This document shows positions 7,883 to 16,497 of a stretch of 64,000 nucleotides of DNA, one piece after another (the first letter of the stretch is position 1; each line of letters opens with the position of its first letter). The stretch is taken from positions 372,001 through 436,000 of the forward strand of contig NZ_JACHXK010000003.1 in NCBI RefSeq assembly GCF_014192105.1, given 5' to 3'. Under the pieces are notes generated by a model. It saw only the letters and a program-made list of their open reading frames with translations, had not been told where the DNA came from and made no database searches. Origin of the DNA: Paenibacillus phyllosphaerae (GTDB lineage Bacteria > Bacillota > Bacilli > Paenibacillales > Paenibacillaceae). Position numbers and translations under genes: made by a program.

Positions 7883-8629
7883 ATGAGAAATGACGGCAGA
7901 CAATGGAACGAGCTTCGGCCGGTTACCATTACGATGAATCCGAACAAACATGCTGAAGGCTCGGTGCTGATCGAATTCGGCGATACGAAGGTGCTCTGCA
8001 CCGCAACGGTCGAGGAGCGCGTCCCGCCTTTCATGAAGGGCCAGGGCAAAGGCTGGATTAACGCAGAGTATTCAATGCTCCCAAGAGCTACGCAAGTGCG
8101 CAATCAGCGTGAATCGGCGAGGGGCAAATTGACCGGCCGCACCATGGAGATCCAACGGCTCATCGGCAGGGCACTGCGTTCGATAGTAGATCTGCAAGCG
8201 CTCGGCGAGCGTACCATCACATTGGATTGCGACGTTCTGCAAGCGGACGGAGGCACGCGTACAACTTCCATAACAGGTGCGTATGTGGCGCTGGCGCTTG
8301 CTATACATAAGCTGAACAAACAGCACAACTTTACGAAGTATCCGCTGACGGATTTCCTTGCATCGGTAAGCGTCGGCGTCATTCAAGGCAACACGCTGCT
8401 TGATCTGAATTACGAGGAAGACTCGAAGGCGAAGGTCGATATGAATGTCGTCATGACCGGCGGGGGCAAATTCGTCGAGGTGCAAGGGACTGGCGAAGAA
8501 TCGCCGTTCTCGCGCGAGGAACTGGATTCGCTGCTGGCCGCCGCGGAAGGCGGCATCGCCCAGCTGGTCGCCAAACAGAAAGAAGCGCTTGGCGAGAGCG
8601 GCCTGCGGATTGGAACGGCCACGGTATGA
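7883..8629 (+). CDS. rph: Ribonuclease PH
   Basis: Phosphorolytic 3'-to-5' exoribonuclease that trims tRNA 3' ends. The 248-residue product matches the family length. It begins [14 protein letters not shown], has the [14 protein letters not shown] segment near residues 55-70, an arginine-rich [15 protein letters not shown] stretch near 90, and the phosphate-site region [13 protein letters not shown] near residue 117. The ATG at 7883 is chosen because it gives the standard N-terminus; a GTG at 7847 and an ATG at 7850 would add about 11 residues without family support. It overlaps rdgB by 4 nt. Confidence 0.95.
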   Translation: MRNDGRQWNELRPVTITMNPNKHAEGSVLIEFGDTKVLCTATVEERVPPFMKGQGKGWINAEYSMLPRATQVRNQRESARGKLTGRTMEIQRLIGRALRSIVDLQALGERTITLDCDVLQADGGTRTTSITGAYVALALAIHKLNKQHNFTKYPLTDFLASVSVGVIQGNTLLDLNYEEDSKAKVDMNVVMTGGGKFVEVQGTGEESPFSREELDSLLAAAEGGIAQLVAKQKEALGESGLRIGTATV

Positions 8630-9261
8630 GAAGCGGGGATACGGTAGTCGTCGCTACGAAGAACGCCGGCAAAGTGCGAGAATTCACGCATGCGTTCGGT
8701 AAACTCGGGATGAACGTGGTCAGCATGTTCGACTATCCGAACTTGCCGGAAGTGGATGAAGACGGACGCACATTCGCCGAGAATGCCCGCAAGAAGGCCA
8801 AGCAGGTTGGAGACGCATTGCAGCTTCCGGTATTAGCGGATGATTCTGGGCTGGAGGTCGCGAGGCTCGGCGGTGAGCCGGGCGTGTATTCGGCTCGTTA
8901 TTCCGGCGAAGGGGCGACCGACGCCTCAAACAACGCCAAGCTGCTGGCTGAGCTTGCGAAACTTGGAGATACGCAGGTTGGCATGCTGGAGGACGGAACG
9001 GAATTGCTGAGCGATGCTCGGTTCGTTTGCGCCCTTGCGCTCTATCATCCGAAGGAACAATCCTTCATTGAATCCGAAGGGGAAGTCCGCGGCCAGATTA
9101 TGAACAGCCCGCGCGGTGAAGGCGGTTTTGGTTATGATCCGTTGTTCTGGTTGGATACGCATCGACGTTCGATGGCGGAATTGACCAAAGACGAGAAGCA
9201 GTCGATCAGCCACAGGGGCTCGGCGCTTGTAACATTGTTAGCAAAGCTTGGGGTTGAGTAA
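8626..9261 (+). CDS. rdgB: Non-canonical purine NTP pyrophosphatase RdgB/HAM1 (XTP/dITPase)
   Basis: House-cleaning enzyme that hydrolyses dITP, ITP and XTP to monophosphates. The 211-residue protein starts with [14 protein letters not shown] (nucleotide-binding SxNxxK-like element), has [10 protein letters not shown], the catalytic acidic LADDSGLEV near residue 70, then [11 protein letters not shown] and [11 protein letters not shown] farther on, in the order expected for the family. Its ATG overlaps the rph stop (ATGA), as in B. subtilis rph-ysnA. A strong bidirectional terminator follows. Confidence 0.95.
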   Translation: MRSGDTVVVATKNAGKVREFTHAFGKLGMNVVSMFDYPNLPEVDEDGRTFAENARKKAKQVGDALQLPVLADDSGLEVARLGGEPGVYSARYSGEGATDASNNAKLLAELAKLGDTQVGMLEDGTELLSDARFVCALALYHPKEQSFIESEGEVRGQIMNSPRGEGGFGYDPLFWLDTHRRSMAELTKDEKQSISHRGSALVTLLAKLGVE

Positions 9262-9311
9262 GAGAAGGGGGCCGTTCCTGATCCAGTATTGGATCGGGGA
9301 CGGCCCCTTCT
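9262..9311. terminator. Bidirectional terminator between rdgB and asnB
   Basis: A long stem (AGAAGGGG-CCGT-GATCC and its complement) separates the convergent genes. T-rich flanks are short but the near-symmetric hairpin could serve both directions. Confidence 0.75.
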
Positions 9312-9330
9312 GTATAGGGGATTGGCTTGG

Positions 9331-11175
9331 TCAGCGAACGGAAACTTGATATTCGCGCAGCCAAATATCGATTTGGATGAGATAAGCGAATAATTGCGGG
9401 CCGCTCATGAGCTGACCGAACCATGGCAGGTTGGAGCTGGCGCTGTCGCTAGCCGCGATCTCGCGGATTTTCTTGACGTTGATGAGCGGCAGAAGCGGCG
9501 AAGTGCCTTCGTCCAGAATCTCCAGCACGCGCGAACGGACGGTATTCAGATAGTTCGGATTGTGCGTCTTCGGATACGGACTCTTCTTGCGGTACAAGAC
9601 ATCATCCGGAAGCACGCCTTCCATCGCTTTGCGCAGGATGCCTTTCTCGCGATCGCCTGCCGTCTTGATTTCCCACGGAATGTTGAAGACATACTCCACA
9701 AGCCGATGGTCGCAGAAAGGAACCCGCACCTCGAGGCCTGCGCCCATGCTCATCCGGTCTTTGCGGTCCAGCAAGGTTGGCATAAACCGCGTTATGTTCA
9801 GATAGGACATAACCCGCATTTTGGCAGCCGCATCATCCTCGCCGTCAAGCTTAGGCACTTCACGGATCGCATCGCTGTAGCGGTCGCCGATATAGTCGAG
9901 CGGCTTAATCCACGCGGCCGCTTCTTCGGACAAGAGTCCGGCACGCATGTTCGAGGCGAGCGACCACGGGAACGTATTGGCGTTAAGCGACTCTTCGCGA
10001 TGGAACCACGGGTAGCCGCCGAAGATTTCGTCTGCCGCTTCGCCCGAGATCGCGACAGTCACTTCCTTCTTGATCGCTTCGCAGAACAGCAGCAGGGAGG
10101 AGTCTACGTCAGCCATTCCCGGCAGGTCACGGGCCAGCAGCGCGGCACGCAGCGCATTGGCGATGTCCGGCGTATCGAACTTCACGTAGTGGTGCTCCGT
10201 GTCCAGATGTTTGGTCATCCGTTCGATCCAAGGGGCATCCGAATTCGGTTGGAACGCATGTGCTTTAAAGTGCTTGTCGTTATCGACGTAATCGACCGAG
10301 AATGTTTTGAATTTGCCTTGGCCGGTTTCTTCGTAGTGGCGGACTGCCAACGTCGTCAGAATGCTGGAGTCAAGCCCGCCGGACAGCAGTGTGCCGAGCG
10401 GAACGTCCGATAGCAGCTGACGTTGAACGGTATCTTGCAGCAGCTCCCTGACAGTGGCGGCCGTTTCGTCGACGTTCTCGGTGTGCGGCTTGCTTTCTAG
10501 TTTCCAATAGTGCCTGATTGAGACGCCGGAACGGCTCACGGTCGCGCATTGGCCTGGCAGCAGCTCGCTGATGTCCTTATACACGCCTTGCCCCGGCGTG
10601 CGTGCCGGCCCTACGATGAAGATCTCGGCGAGACCTTCCGGTCCGATCTCGGGACGGATCGCCGGATGCGCGAGCAGCGCCTTTGGTTCCGAACCGAAGA
10701 TGAATCTTCCGAACTGCTGGGAGATGAATAGCGGTTTGACGCCAAGCCGGTCTCGGGCGAGGAAGAGGTGCTGCTCTTTCGTGTCCCAGATGGCGAACGC
10801 GAAGATGCCGTTGAACTTCTCGACGCACGAACGGCCCCATTCGATATAAGAAACGAGCAGTACTTCCGTATCGCAGGTCGTCGTGAACGTCCGTCCTCTG
10901 CTCTCAAGCTCCCTCTTAAGTTCGGGCGCGTTATATAATTCACCGTTATACGCAATGACATAGGTATCGTCGCCGGAAGTCCGAACCATCGGCTGCGCGC
11001 CGTTCGCCGGGTCCATAACCGATAAGCGGCGATGTCCGAGCGCGACGTTCGGGGAAATCCATGTACCGGAAGCGTCAGGGCCGCGAAGAGCTAGCGTTTC
11101 CGTCATTTTTTCCAATATGGCCGATTGTGTCGTAAGGTCGGCATTCCAGTCGATCCAGCCCGTAAATCCACACAT
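9331..11175 (-). CDS. asnB: Asparagine synthetase (glutamine-hydrolysing), AsnB/AsnO type
   Basis: Makes asparagine from aspartate, ATP and glutamine. The 614-residue protein begins MCGFTGW, with the N-terminal Cys2 nucleophile of class II glutaminases, and has ALRGPDASG and YNGELYN in the glutaminase domain (about 1-210). The synthetase domain carries the PP-loop SGGLDSS near residue 265 and later SGEAADEIFGGY. Size and sequence resemble B. subtilis AsnO (YisO), which is tied to sporulation; that role is only inferred. AGAGGA precedes the ATG. It is a single-gene unit, divergent from the next genes. Confidence 0.95.
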   Translation of the reverse strand: MCGFTGWIDWNADLTTQSAILEKMTETLALRGPDASGTWISPNVALGHRRLSVMDPANGAQPMVRTSGDDTYVIAYNGELYNAPELKRELESRGRTFTTTCDTEVLLVSYIEWGRSCVEKFNGIFAFAIWDTKEQHLFLARDRLGVKPLFISQQFGRFIFGSEPKALLAHPAIRPEIGPEGLAEIFIVGPARTPGQGVYKDISELLPGQCATVSRSGVSIRHYWKLESKPHTENVDETAATVRELLQDTVQRQLLSDVPLGTLLSGGLDSSILTTLAVRHYEETGQGKFKTFSVDYVDNDKHFKAHAFQPNSDAPWIERMTKHLDTEHHYVKFDTPDIANALRAALLARDLPGMADVDSSLLLFCEAIKKEVTVAISGEAADEIFGGYPWFHREESLNANTFPWSLASNMRAGLLSEEAAAWIKPLDYIGDRYSDAIREVPKLDGEDDAAAKMRVMSYLNITRFMPTLLDRKDRMSMGAGLEVRVPFCDHRLVEYVFNIPWEIKTAGDREKGILRKAMEGVLPDDVLYRKKSPYPKTHNPNYLNTVRSRVLEILDEGTSPLLPLINVKKIREIAASDSASSNLPWFGQLMSGPQLFAYLIQIDIWLREYQVSVR

Positions 11176-11334
11176 TATATCTCATTCCTCTCTATGCAGG
11201 GCTCTTGGAGTTCGCAGTAGGCACTTCAAACAGGGTACTAATATGAATATGCGACAAAAAAGGATAAAATGTCTGTCCGCCTGGGGAAGCTATACGGGTC
11301 AGATCATGGAAGGCTAAAGGAGTTGACCGTATAC

Positions 11335-11730
11335 ATGTTTGATCCGCATGAAAATATACAACGGGAAGAAGCAATCCATCCATCAGAGGATGCCGTGTCC
11401 TTGGGCCGCAAAACCTATTATGTATCGGTCCAGGCAGGTTCTGTGCTGGAGGATCCGACTGCTGCTTCATTTGAACTGGAAATCCGCGCGAATGAAGAAG
11501 AAATCGATCAGCTTCAGGAACTTTTTGACGACATCGCCACAGAGGACGAGTCGGAATTCATCCATTTTCACAAACATCCGTACGGATCTAAGGATACCGA
11601 TCACTTAAGCGACGGCGTCGATAATCTGCTCGTGGACGTCTATAAATTGCTGTACGAGCTCGGTACGCCGGAGACGAGGGTACATATTGCCAAAATGGGG
11701 CTGTTCAAGCCGACAGGGTACTTGTCGTGA
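11335..11730 (+). CDS. Conserved-looking protein of unknown function
   Basis: 131-residue acidic, soluble protein; I do not recognise the family. It begins MFDPHENIQREEA and has a mid-region of acidic helices (IDQLQELFDDIATEDE) followed by FIHFHKHPYG, where two His residues lie close together. No signal peptide or membrane segment is visible. The ATG at 11335 has AAAGGAG 12 nt upstream, which is long; an ATG at 11269 with AAGGA only 4 nt upstream would add 22 residues. The next gene starts inside its stop codon (GTGA), so the two are translationally coupled and probably act together. Coding is supported by the overlap and codon pattern. Confidence 0.75.
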   Translation: MFDPHENIQREEAIHPSEDAVSLGRKTYYVSVQAGSVLEDPTAASFELEIRANEEEIDQLQELFDDIATEDESEFIHFHKHPYGSKDTDHLSDGVDNLLVDVYKLLYELGTPETRVHIAKMGLFKPTGYLS

Positions 11731-12077
11731 GCGAAAGCCTGCGCGTTCAGAACGTCCATCTTACACGTGAAACGGAGCGTAACGGTACCCGGTGCGTCGA
11801 GGCGGAAGTGAGTACGGAAGCCTTCGGTCCTCGCGGGCTTCTGGCTTACTTCGCCAATTCGGAGGAGCAAGACTACGAGATGATCGCGGTGCTGCATCGC
11901 GATGCGAGTCTGGATACCGACTGGTACGACAATAGCGCGCATAACGCCTATGCGGACGTCAGTTTCGAGCTGTTCGAGAATGTGGAGATGAAGATCGATT
12001 GGAGCGCACGCGACCTTTTTAAGGAGCAAGTATTGGCATTCCCGGGCGTACGTGATGGAATTGCGCGGCTGTTGTAA
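11727..12077 (+). CDS. Unknown protein coupled to the preceding gene
   Basis: 116-residue acidic soluble protein without recognised domain. GTG start within the stop of the upstream gene (GTGA). It alternates short strands and loops (for example LRVQNVHLTRET, DYEMIAVLHRD, ADVSFELFENVEMKIDWS), suggesting a small beta-rich fold. No signal peptide, membrane helix or cysteine pair is seen. It is followed after 44 nt by a small ORF and then a terminator, so 11335-12317 looks like a three-gene unit of unknown role. Confidence 0.7.
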   Translation: MSESLRVQNVHLTRETERNGTRCVEAEVSTEAFGPRGLLAYFANSEEQDYEMIAVLHRDASLDTDWYDNSAHNAYADVSFELFENVEMKIDWSARDLFKEQVLAFPGVRDGIARLL

Positions 12078-12121
12078 TTCGAACCCCATCCTCGCCAATC
12101 ATTCGAGAGGAGGTGAAGGGA

Positions 12122-12253
12122 ATGTCGGGCAAATCCAAGGATAGAGGGCAAAAGTATGCTGAGAATCAGAACTTTGCTGAGGAAGTTCTGGAGGCAAACG
12201 CCAAGCAGCCTGCTCAAAATGCGCCGAGTGAAAGCGTTAGTCGTTACAAATGA
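12122..12253 (+). CDS. Small hydrophilic protein, 43 residues
   Basis: Short ORF beginning MSGKSKDRGQKYAENQNF, with the very strong ribosome-binding site GAGAGGAGGTGA placed about 5 nt before the ATG. It is rich in Lys, Glu, Gln, Asn and Ala and has no hydrophobic core or cysteine, so it may be disordered. It sits directly before a strong terminator. The strong Shine-Dalgarno argues that it is translated. Composition recalls small spore or stress proteins of bacilli, but I cannot assign a family. Confidence 0.6.
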   Translation: MSGKSKDRGQKYAENQNFAEEVLEANAKQPAQNAPSESVSRYK

Positions 12254-12272
12254 TACTTAATCTTACGTAAGC

Positions 12273-12317
12273 AAGGCGGCAAATGTGCATCAAGCACAAT
12301 TGCCGCCTTCTTTTTTT
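12273..12317 (+). terminator. Terminator after the 11335-12253 unit
   Basis: The stem AAGGCGGCAA-TGTGC pairs with GCACA-TTGCCGCCTT and is followed by TCTTTTTTT. Confidence 0.95.
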
Positions 12318-12349
12318 GGGCTAGGTGCCCAGAAGTTGTGTGAGGATAG

Positions 12350-12378
12350 TTGACGTTATTATTACGTAGGTCTATATT
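12350..12378 (+). promoter_or_regulatory. Promoter of the BMP lipoprotein-Rieske operon
   Basis: TTGACG, a 17-bp spacer and TATATT, 62 nt before the start codon. This is among the best sigma-A type matches in the window. Confidence 0.75.
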
Positions 12379-12440
12379 CTCTCTAAGCTTTTGTGTTACA
12401 TCTTGGGTAAGTATAGATCAGACGAGAGGGGAACGGTCGG

Positions 12441-13589
12441 ATGAAGAGAATGATGATCGTCATGCTGCTTGGCGTGTTCATGGTGCTGAGCGCCTGTTCG
12501 AAGGAGACGAATGCTCCGGCAGCGAATGCGGGAGGGGAAGCTCCGGCCGACAACGGCACTGCCGCGGAATCTGCTGCTGCAGCTGGCGGGGAGGCGAAGA
12601 AGCCGCGCGTCGCGTTTGTTTATTTGGGCGTGCCGGGCGATGGCGGTTGGACGTATGAACATGACCAAGGGCGCCTGATGATGGAGAAGGAACTTGGGAT
12701 TACTGCAACTACGGTCGAGAATGTGCCGGAGGGCGCGGATGCCGAGCGGATTTTCGAAGAGCTGTCGCAGGACCATGACGTCGTCTTCGGCACAAGCTTC
12801 GGCTATATGGACGCGATGGTGAATGTGGCGCAGAAGCATCCGGACGTCAAATTCATGCATGCCAGCGGCTACAAGACGCTGGATAACCTCGGCACTTATC
12901 TGGGCAAGGAATATCAAAGCGCGTATCTGGTCGGTATGGCGGCCGGTAAAATGACCGAAAACAATCATCTCGGCTACGTTGGTGCATTCCCGATTCCGGA
13001 AGTAATCTATACGATCAACGCGTTCGCCTTAGGTGCCCAAAGTGTCAATCCCGATGCGCATGTTTCGGTCGTGTGGAGCAATACGTGGTTCGACCCGACG
13101 ACGGAGCGTCAAGCTGCGACAAGTCTGCTGGATAAAGGCGTCGATGTATTGGCTGCCTATCAAGATTCTCCGGCCAGCATTCAGGCTGCCGCGGAACGAG
13201 GCGTCTGGGGGATCGGCAACGACTCGGATATGAGCAAATACGCCCCGGATACCTATATTACGAATCCGGTGTGGAAATGGGGCCCTTACTATATTGAGGC
13301 CGTTCAATCGGTTATTGACGGAACTTGGAAACCAGAGAGCTACTTCGGCTCGATGAAAGACGGCATTACGGACATTGCGCCTTTCGGCAAGAACGTCCCT
13401 CAGGACGTTCAGGATCTGGTCGAGGCGAAAAAGCAGGAAATTCTAAACGATGCTTTCGACGTGTTCGCTGGGCCGATCAAGGATCAAACCGGAGCGGAGA
13501 AGGTGGCCGCAGGCAGTGCGATGACGGTTGATGAAATCTTGAACATGACTTGGTTCGTGCAAGGGATAGACGGTACGATTCCGCAATAG
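12441..13589 (+). CDS. BMP family ABC-transporter substrate-binding lipoprotein
   Basis: Extracellular receptor of the BMP/PnrA family, which binds purine nucleosides or purine bases. The 382-residue precursor has a lipoprotein signal ending VLSACS (Cys near residue 19), an Ala/Gly/Pro-rich linker to about residue 52, and the fold starting RVAFVYLGVPGDGGWTYEHD. Segments GTSFGYMDAM, HASGYKTLDNLGTY and YVGAFPIPEV follow in the family order. AGAGGGG precedes the ATG. No permease or ATPase gene is nearby; instead a Rieske oxygenase follows 18 nt downstream, so the ligand may be the oxygenase substrate. The ligand is inferred, not shown. Confidence 0.88.
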   Translation: MKRMMIVMLLGVFMVLSACSKETNAPAANAGGEAPADNGTAAESAAAAGGEAKKPRVAFVYLGVPGDGGWTYEHDQGRLMMEKELGITATTVENVPEGADAERIFEELSQDHDVVFGTSFGYMDAMVNVAQKHPDVKFMHASGYKTLDNLGTYLGKEYQSAYLVGMAAGKMTENNHLGYVGAFPIPEVIYTINAFALGAQSVNPDAHVSVVWSNTWFDPTTERQAATSLLDKGVDVLAAYQDSPASIQAAAERGVWGIGNDSDMSKYAPDTYITNPVWKWGPYYIEAVQSVIDGTWKPESYFGSMKDGITDIAPFGKNVPQDVQDLVEAKKQEILNDAFDVFAGPIKDQTGAEKVAAGSAMTVDEILNMTWFVQGIDGTIPQ

Positions 13590-13607
13590 AGAGGAGCTGC
13601 ATCTGCA

Positions 13608-14585
13608 ATGATGATTATGGATCCGGTGCTGCTTCATGAATGGCATCCCGTTGCGCTAGTTTCCGACGTGACGGAAGCGCCCAAACAAATCGTTGTATTA
13701 GGCGAGAAAGTTGTGTTGTTCCGTGGGCCGCAAGGAGTCAACGCGATGCGGGATCTGTGCATTCATCGCGGAGTTCCGTTATCGCTGGGACGCGTAGAGC
13801 AGGGGGAGATCGTCTGCGCTTACCATGGCTGGCGATACGATGGGGACGGACGGTGCGTCTGTATCCCTTCGCTGCCGGCGACGCAAGCTATTCCTCTGAA
13901 GGCGCGAACCACAAGTTACGCCTGCCAGGAGCGGTATGGTTTTGTCTGGGTCTGTCTGGGTGAACCGAAGTGCGATTATCCCGCTCTGGAGGGGCGAATC
14001 GACGACAGCTTGCTTCCGATCTGGATGGGACCGTACCCGGTACAGGCTTCGGCTCCCCGGGTGATCGAGAACTTCCTTGATGTCTCCCATCTCATGTTCG
14101 TCCATGAAGGGCTGCTCGGCGATAGTGCGCATGCCGAGATCGATGACTACAGCGTACATCTGCATGGCGACGAGCTGGTGACCGACGAGATTGTCGTCTA
14201 TCAGCCCGACCCTGACGGGCGGGGGATCGGCGTTCATAACCGGTATATCTATGAAATCTATACGCCCGGAGTCGTTAAGCTGTTGAAGCGAACCGAAGGT
14301 TCGGATGACATCTTCCATTTGTTCCTCCTGGTTCTGCCGGAGACGGACGTAACCTGCACCGCTTTTATGCTGCAGTTGCGCAATTACGCGCCGAATGTGC
14401 CGGATCAGGTGTTCATCGACTTCCAGAATACGCTGCTGGAGCAAGACAAACGGATCGTCGAAGCGCAGAAACCTGAGCTGCTGCCGCTGGACTTGCAAGC
14501 CGAGCTGCACCTCAAGTGCGACCGCGTCAGTATTGCGTATCGGCGCAGATTGAAGGAGCTGGGAGTTACGATCGGTACGGAGTAA
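13608..14585 (+). CDS. Rieske [2Fe-2S] non-haem iron oxygenase, oxygenase component
   Basis: Oxygenase subunit of a Rieske ring-hydroxylating or demethylating system. The Rieske cluster ligands are C51, H53, C70 and H73 (C-x-H and C-x2-H). The mononuclear iron site shows N155-x2-D158-x2-H161-x4-H166, and the EQDKRIVEAQ segment near residue 285 supplies the expected late acidic region. The 325-residue size fits the VanA/Ndm-like branch rather than longer aromatic dioxygenase alpha subunits. A reductase partner is not adjacent. The ATG at 13608 follows GAGGAG by 11 nt; a second ATG lies at 13617. It shares an operon with the BMP receptor, hinting at purine-like or other N-heterocycle chemistry, which is inference. 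Confidence 0.88.
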   Translation: MMIMDPVLLHEWHPVALVSDVTEAPKQIVVLGEKVVLFRGPQGVNAMRDLCIHRGVPLSLGRVEQGEIVCAYHGWRYDGDGRCVCIPSLPATQAIPLKARTTSYACQERYGFVWVCLGEPKCDYPALEGRIDDSLLPIWMGPYPVQASAPRVIENFLDVSHLMFVHEGLLGDSAHAEIDDYSVHLHGDELVTDEIVVYQPDPDGRGIGVHNRYIYEIYTPGVVKLLKRTEGSDDIFHLFLLVLPETDVTCTAFMLQLRNYAPNVPDQVFIDFQNTLLEQDKRIVEAQKPELLPLDLQAELHLKCDRVSIAYRRRLKELGVTIGTE

Positions 14586-14618
14586 CGCGAGCGGTCCGAG
14601 AATAGAGCATCGTACAAA

Positions 14619-14660
14619 GAGAAGCCAGTTCGCATTGGAATGCGGCTGGCTTCTTTTATA
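14619..14660. terminator. Bidirectional terminator between Rieske gene and SDR gene
   Basis: The stem AGAAGCCAG-GCATT pairs with AATGC-CTGGCTTCT; TTTTATA follows on the plus strand and TCTTTG on the minus strand, suiting the convergent arrangement. Confidence 0.8.
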
Positions 14661-14697
14661 ATCAACTACGCTCAAACTTCTTGTTCCGCGTATCTTC

Positions 14698-15606
14698 TTA
14701 GCCGTTCACGACTTCTCCGCCGTTCACATGGAGAACTTGTCCGCTGACATAGGAGGAATCTCCGCTTGCCAGATACACGTAAGCAGGGGCAAGCTCGTCC
14801 GGCTGTCCGACGCGTCCAAGCGGCGTATCGGCACCGAATTGCGCCACCTGCTGCTCGTCGAACGTGGACGGAATGAGCGGCGTCCAGATCGGGCCAGGCG
14901 CTACGGCGTTGACGCGAATGCCTTGAGCGGCTACGTTCTGGGACAATGCGCGCGTGAAGGATACAACCGCGCCTTTCGTTGACGAGTAGTCAAGCAAGGT
15001 AGGGTTGCCTTTGTAAGCGGTGATCGAGGCGGTATTGATGATCGACGCCCCCGCTTGCAGATGCGGCATGGCTGCTTGCGTCAGATAGAACATGCCGAAT
15101 ACATTCGTTTTGAACGTGCGTTCCAATTGCTGCGGCGTAATTTGCTCCAGCTTCTGCTGCGGATGCTGCTCCGCCGCGTTGTTGATCACGATATCAAGCT
15201 TGCCGAACTGCTTGACCGTCTCTTCGACTGCTTGCTTGGCGAATGCGGGATTGCCAATATCCCCCGCGAAGAGGAGGCAGCGTACGCCTTTTTCTTCGAC
15301 GAGCCGCTTGGTTTCTTGAGCATCATTATCTTCGCTTAAGTATACGATGGCCACGTCGGCGCCTTCTTTGGCAAAGGTAACGGCTACGGCTCGTCCAATC
15401 CCGCTGTCTCCGCCGGTGATGATCGCGCTCTTCCCTTTCAGCTTTCCTGCTGCCGCATAAGAAGGGTTATCGAACAGCGGTCGAGGATTCATCTCGCTCT
15501 CGATACCCGGCTGTTGGTTCTGATGTTGGGCGGGCAGCTCTGTAGGGCGCTGAGGGCCATCCTGCGGCTGTGGAACTTTTTTTTGCTGTGCGTTTTGCTC
15601 TGACAT
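14698..15606 (-). CDS. Short-chain dehydrogenase/reductase, YdaD/YhdF stress type
   Basis: NAD(P)-dependent oxidoreductase of unknown substrate. The 302-residue protein has an unusual polar N-terminal tail rich in Gln and Pro (about 1-55), then the SDR fold: TGGDSGIGRAVA cofactor loop near residue 65, NNAAEQ near 145, catalytic Ser (NTASIT) near 195 and Y-x3-K (YSSTKG) near 210. The extended tail with MNPRPLFDNP is typical of B. subtilis YdaD/YhdF/YhxC-like general-stress proteins. AAAGGAG lies 9 nt before the ATG at 15606. It is a single-gene unit. Confidence 0.9.
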   Translation of the reverse strand: MSEQNAQQKKVPQPQDGPQRPTELPAQHQNQQPGIESEMNPRPLFDNPSYAAAGKLKGKSAIITGGDSGIGRAVAVTFAKEGADVAIVYLSEDNDAQETKRLVEEKGVRCLLFAGDIGNPAFAKQAVEETVKQFGKLDIVINNAAEQHPQQKLEQITPQQLERTFKTNVFGMFYLTQAAMPHLQAGASIINTASITAYKGNPTLLDYSSTKGAVVSFTRALSQNVAAQGIRVNAVAPGPIWTPLIPSTFDEQQVAQFGADTPLGRVGQPDELAPAYVYLASGDSSYVSGQVLHVNGGEVVNG

Positions 15607-15793
15607 TAGCAAACACTCCTTTCAATGCCATAGGGTTTCCGAAACGACTGGTGTTTTACACATCGTGTTCAAAGACTTATAACCGCATCGTATGGCAAGT
15701 AACCAACAAGTGGAAACGAAAGGTGGGATTTTAGCAGAAGAAGGCGTTATAATGAAAGGGCATTCATTATATAACTGATCGGAGGAGAAGCTG

Positions 15794-16495
15794 GTGAGAA
15801 TTGTAATTACCGGAGCAAGTCGTGGGCTCGGCTATGAGCTTGCCGTCCAAGCGGCGAGAAAAGGGCATACCGTCTATGCCGCCGTTCGTGATGTTGAAGC
15901 AGCGAGTCATCGGTTCAATTCGTTGGAAGAGAAGTTGGCCTCGCGCATCGAGCTGCTAGAATTGGATGTGGCGGACTTGACGTCCATCCAGCGTTTCGTG
16001 GATCAGCTGGCTTCTCGTACCGAGGCGATCGATGGATTGGTGAACAATGCGGCGATCCTGCTTGAGCGTGAGCAAGGGATCGATACGGTCCAGCTTGGCG
16101 AAATCATTCGTTCATTCGAGACGAACTTGTATGGGCCGATTCAGCTCACCCAGTCGCTGTTGCCGATGCTTCGCAAAGGCAAGGTGCCGTCCATTATGAA
16201 TATTTCGTCGGAAGCGGGCTCCTATGCGGTCGTCTATGGCGGAGATTATCCGTATGGACTGTCCAAGGCGGCGTTGACTTATTTCTCGGAAAAATTGCGT
16301 AAAGAGCTCGAACCTCAAGGCTTCCAGGTACTTGCCATCCATCCCGGCTGGATGAAGACCGATATGGGCGGTGAGGCGGCGCCAGGCGACCCTGTGGAAG
16401 CAGCGAGCCAGTTGGTGCGTCTATTGGAGCGCGTCCGTCCGCTGCCGGTCAAGCATGGTTTTGTCAATCCTGCCGGAGACCAACTGCCGATCTGA
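15794..16495 (+). CDS. Short-chain dehydrogenase/reductase
   Basis: 233-residue classical SDR-fold protein: TGASRGLGYELA cofactor loop at residue 6, LELDVAD near 55, NNAAIL near 87, catalytic Ser (NISSEAGS) near 135 and Y-x3-K (YGLSKAA) near 152. GTG start with GGAGGAG 7 nt upstream. A proton-relay tyrosine and lysine are present, so it should be active with NAD(P)H; the substrate is unknown. The next gene begins 2 nt after its stop, indicating a two-gene unit. Confidence 0.88.
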   Translation: MRIVITGASRGLGYELAVQAARKGHTVYAAVRDVEAASHRFNSLEEKLASRIELLELDVADLTSIQRFVDQLASRTEAIDGLVNNAAILLEREQGIDTVQLGEIIRSFETNLYGPIQLTQSLLPMLRKGKVPSIMNISSEAGSYAVVYGGDYPYGLSKAALTYFSEKLRKELEPQGFQVLAIHPGWMKTDMGGEAAPGDPVEAASQLVRLLERVRPLPVKHGFVNPAGDQLPI

Positions 16496-16497
16496 CG

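Noticed and set aside
9394-10413. Plus-strand open frame opposite asnB
   Set aside because: Shadow of asparagine synthetase; no start signal or domain.
11243-11317. 24-codon frame before the 11335 gene
   Set aside because: No good ribosome-binding site; probably chance.
15613-15793. Promoter for the SDR gene at 15606
   Set aside because: TTGTTG and TTATAA occur but with 21-bp spacing, too long to accept.
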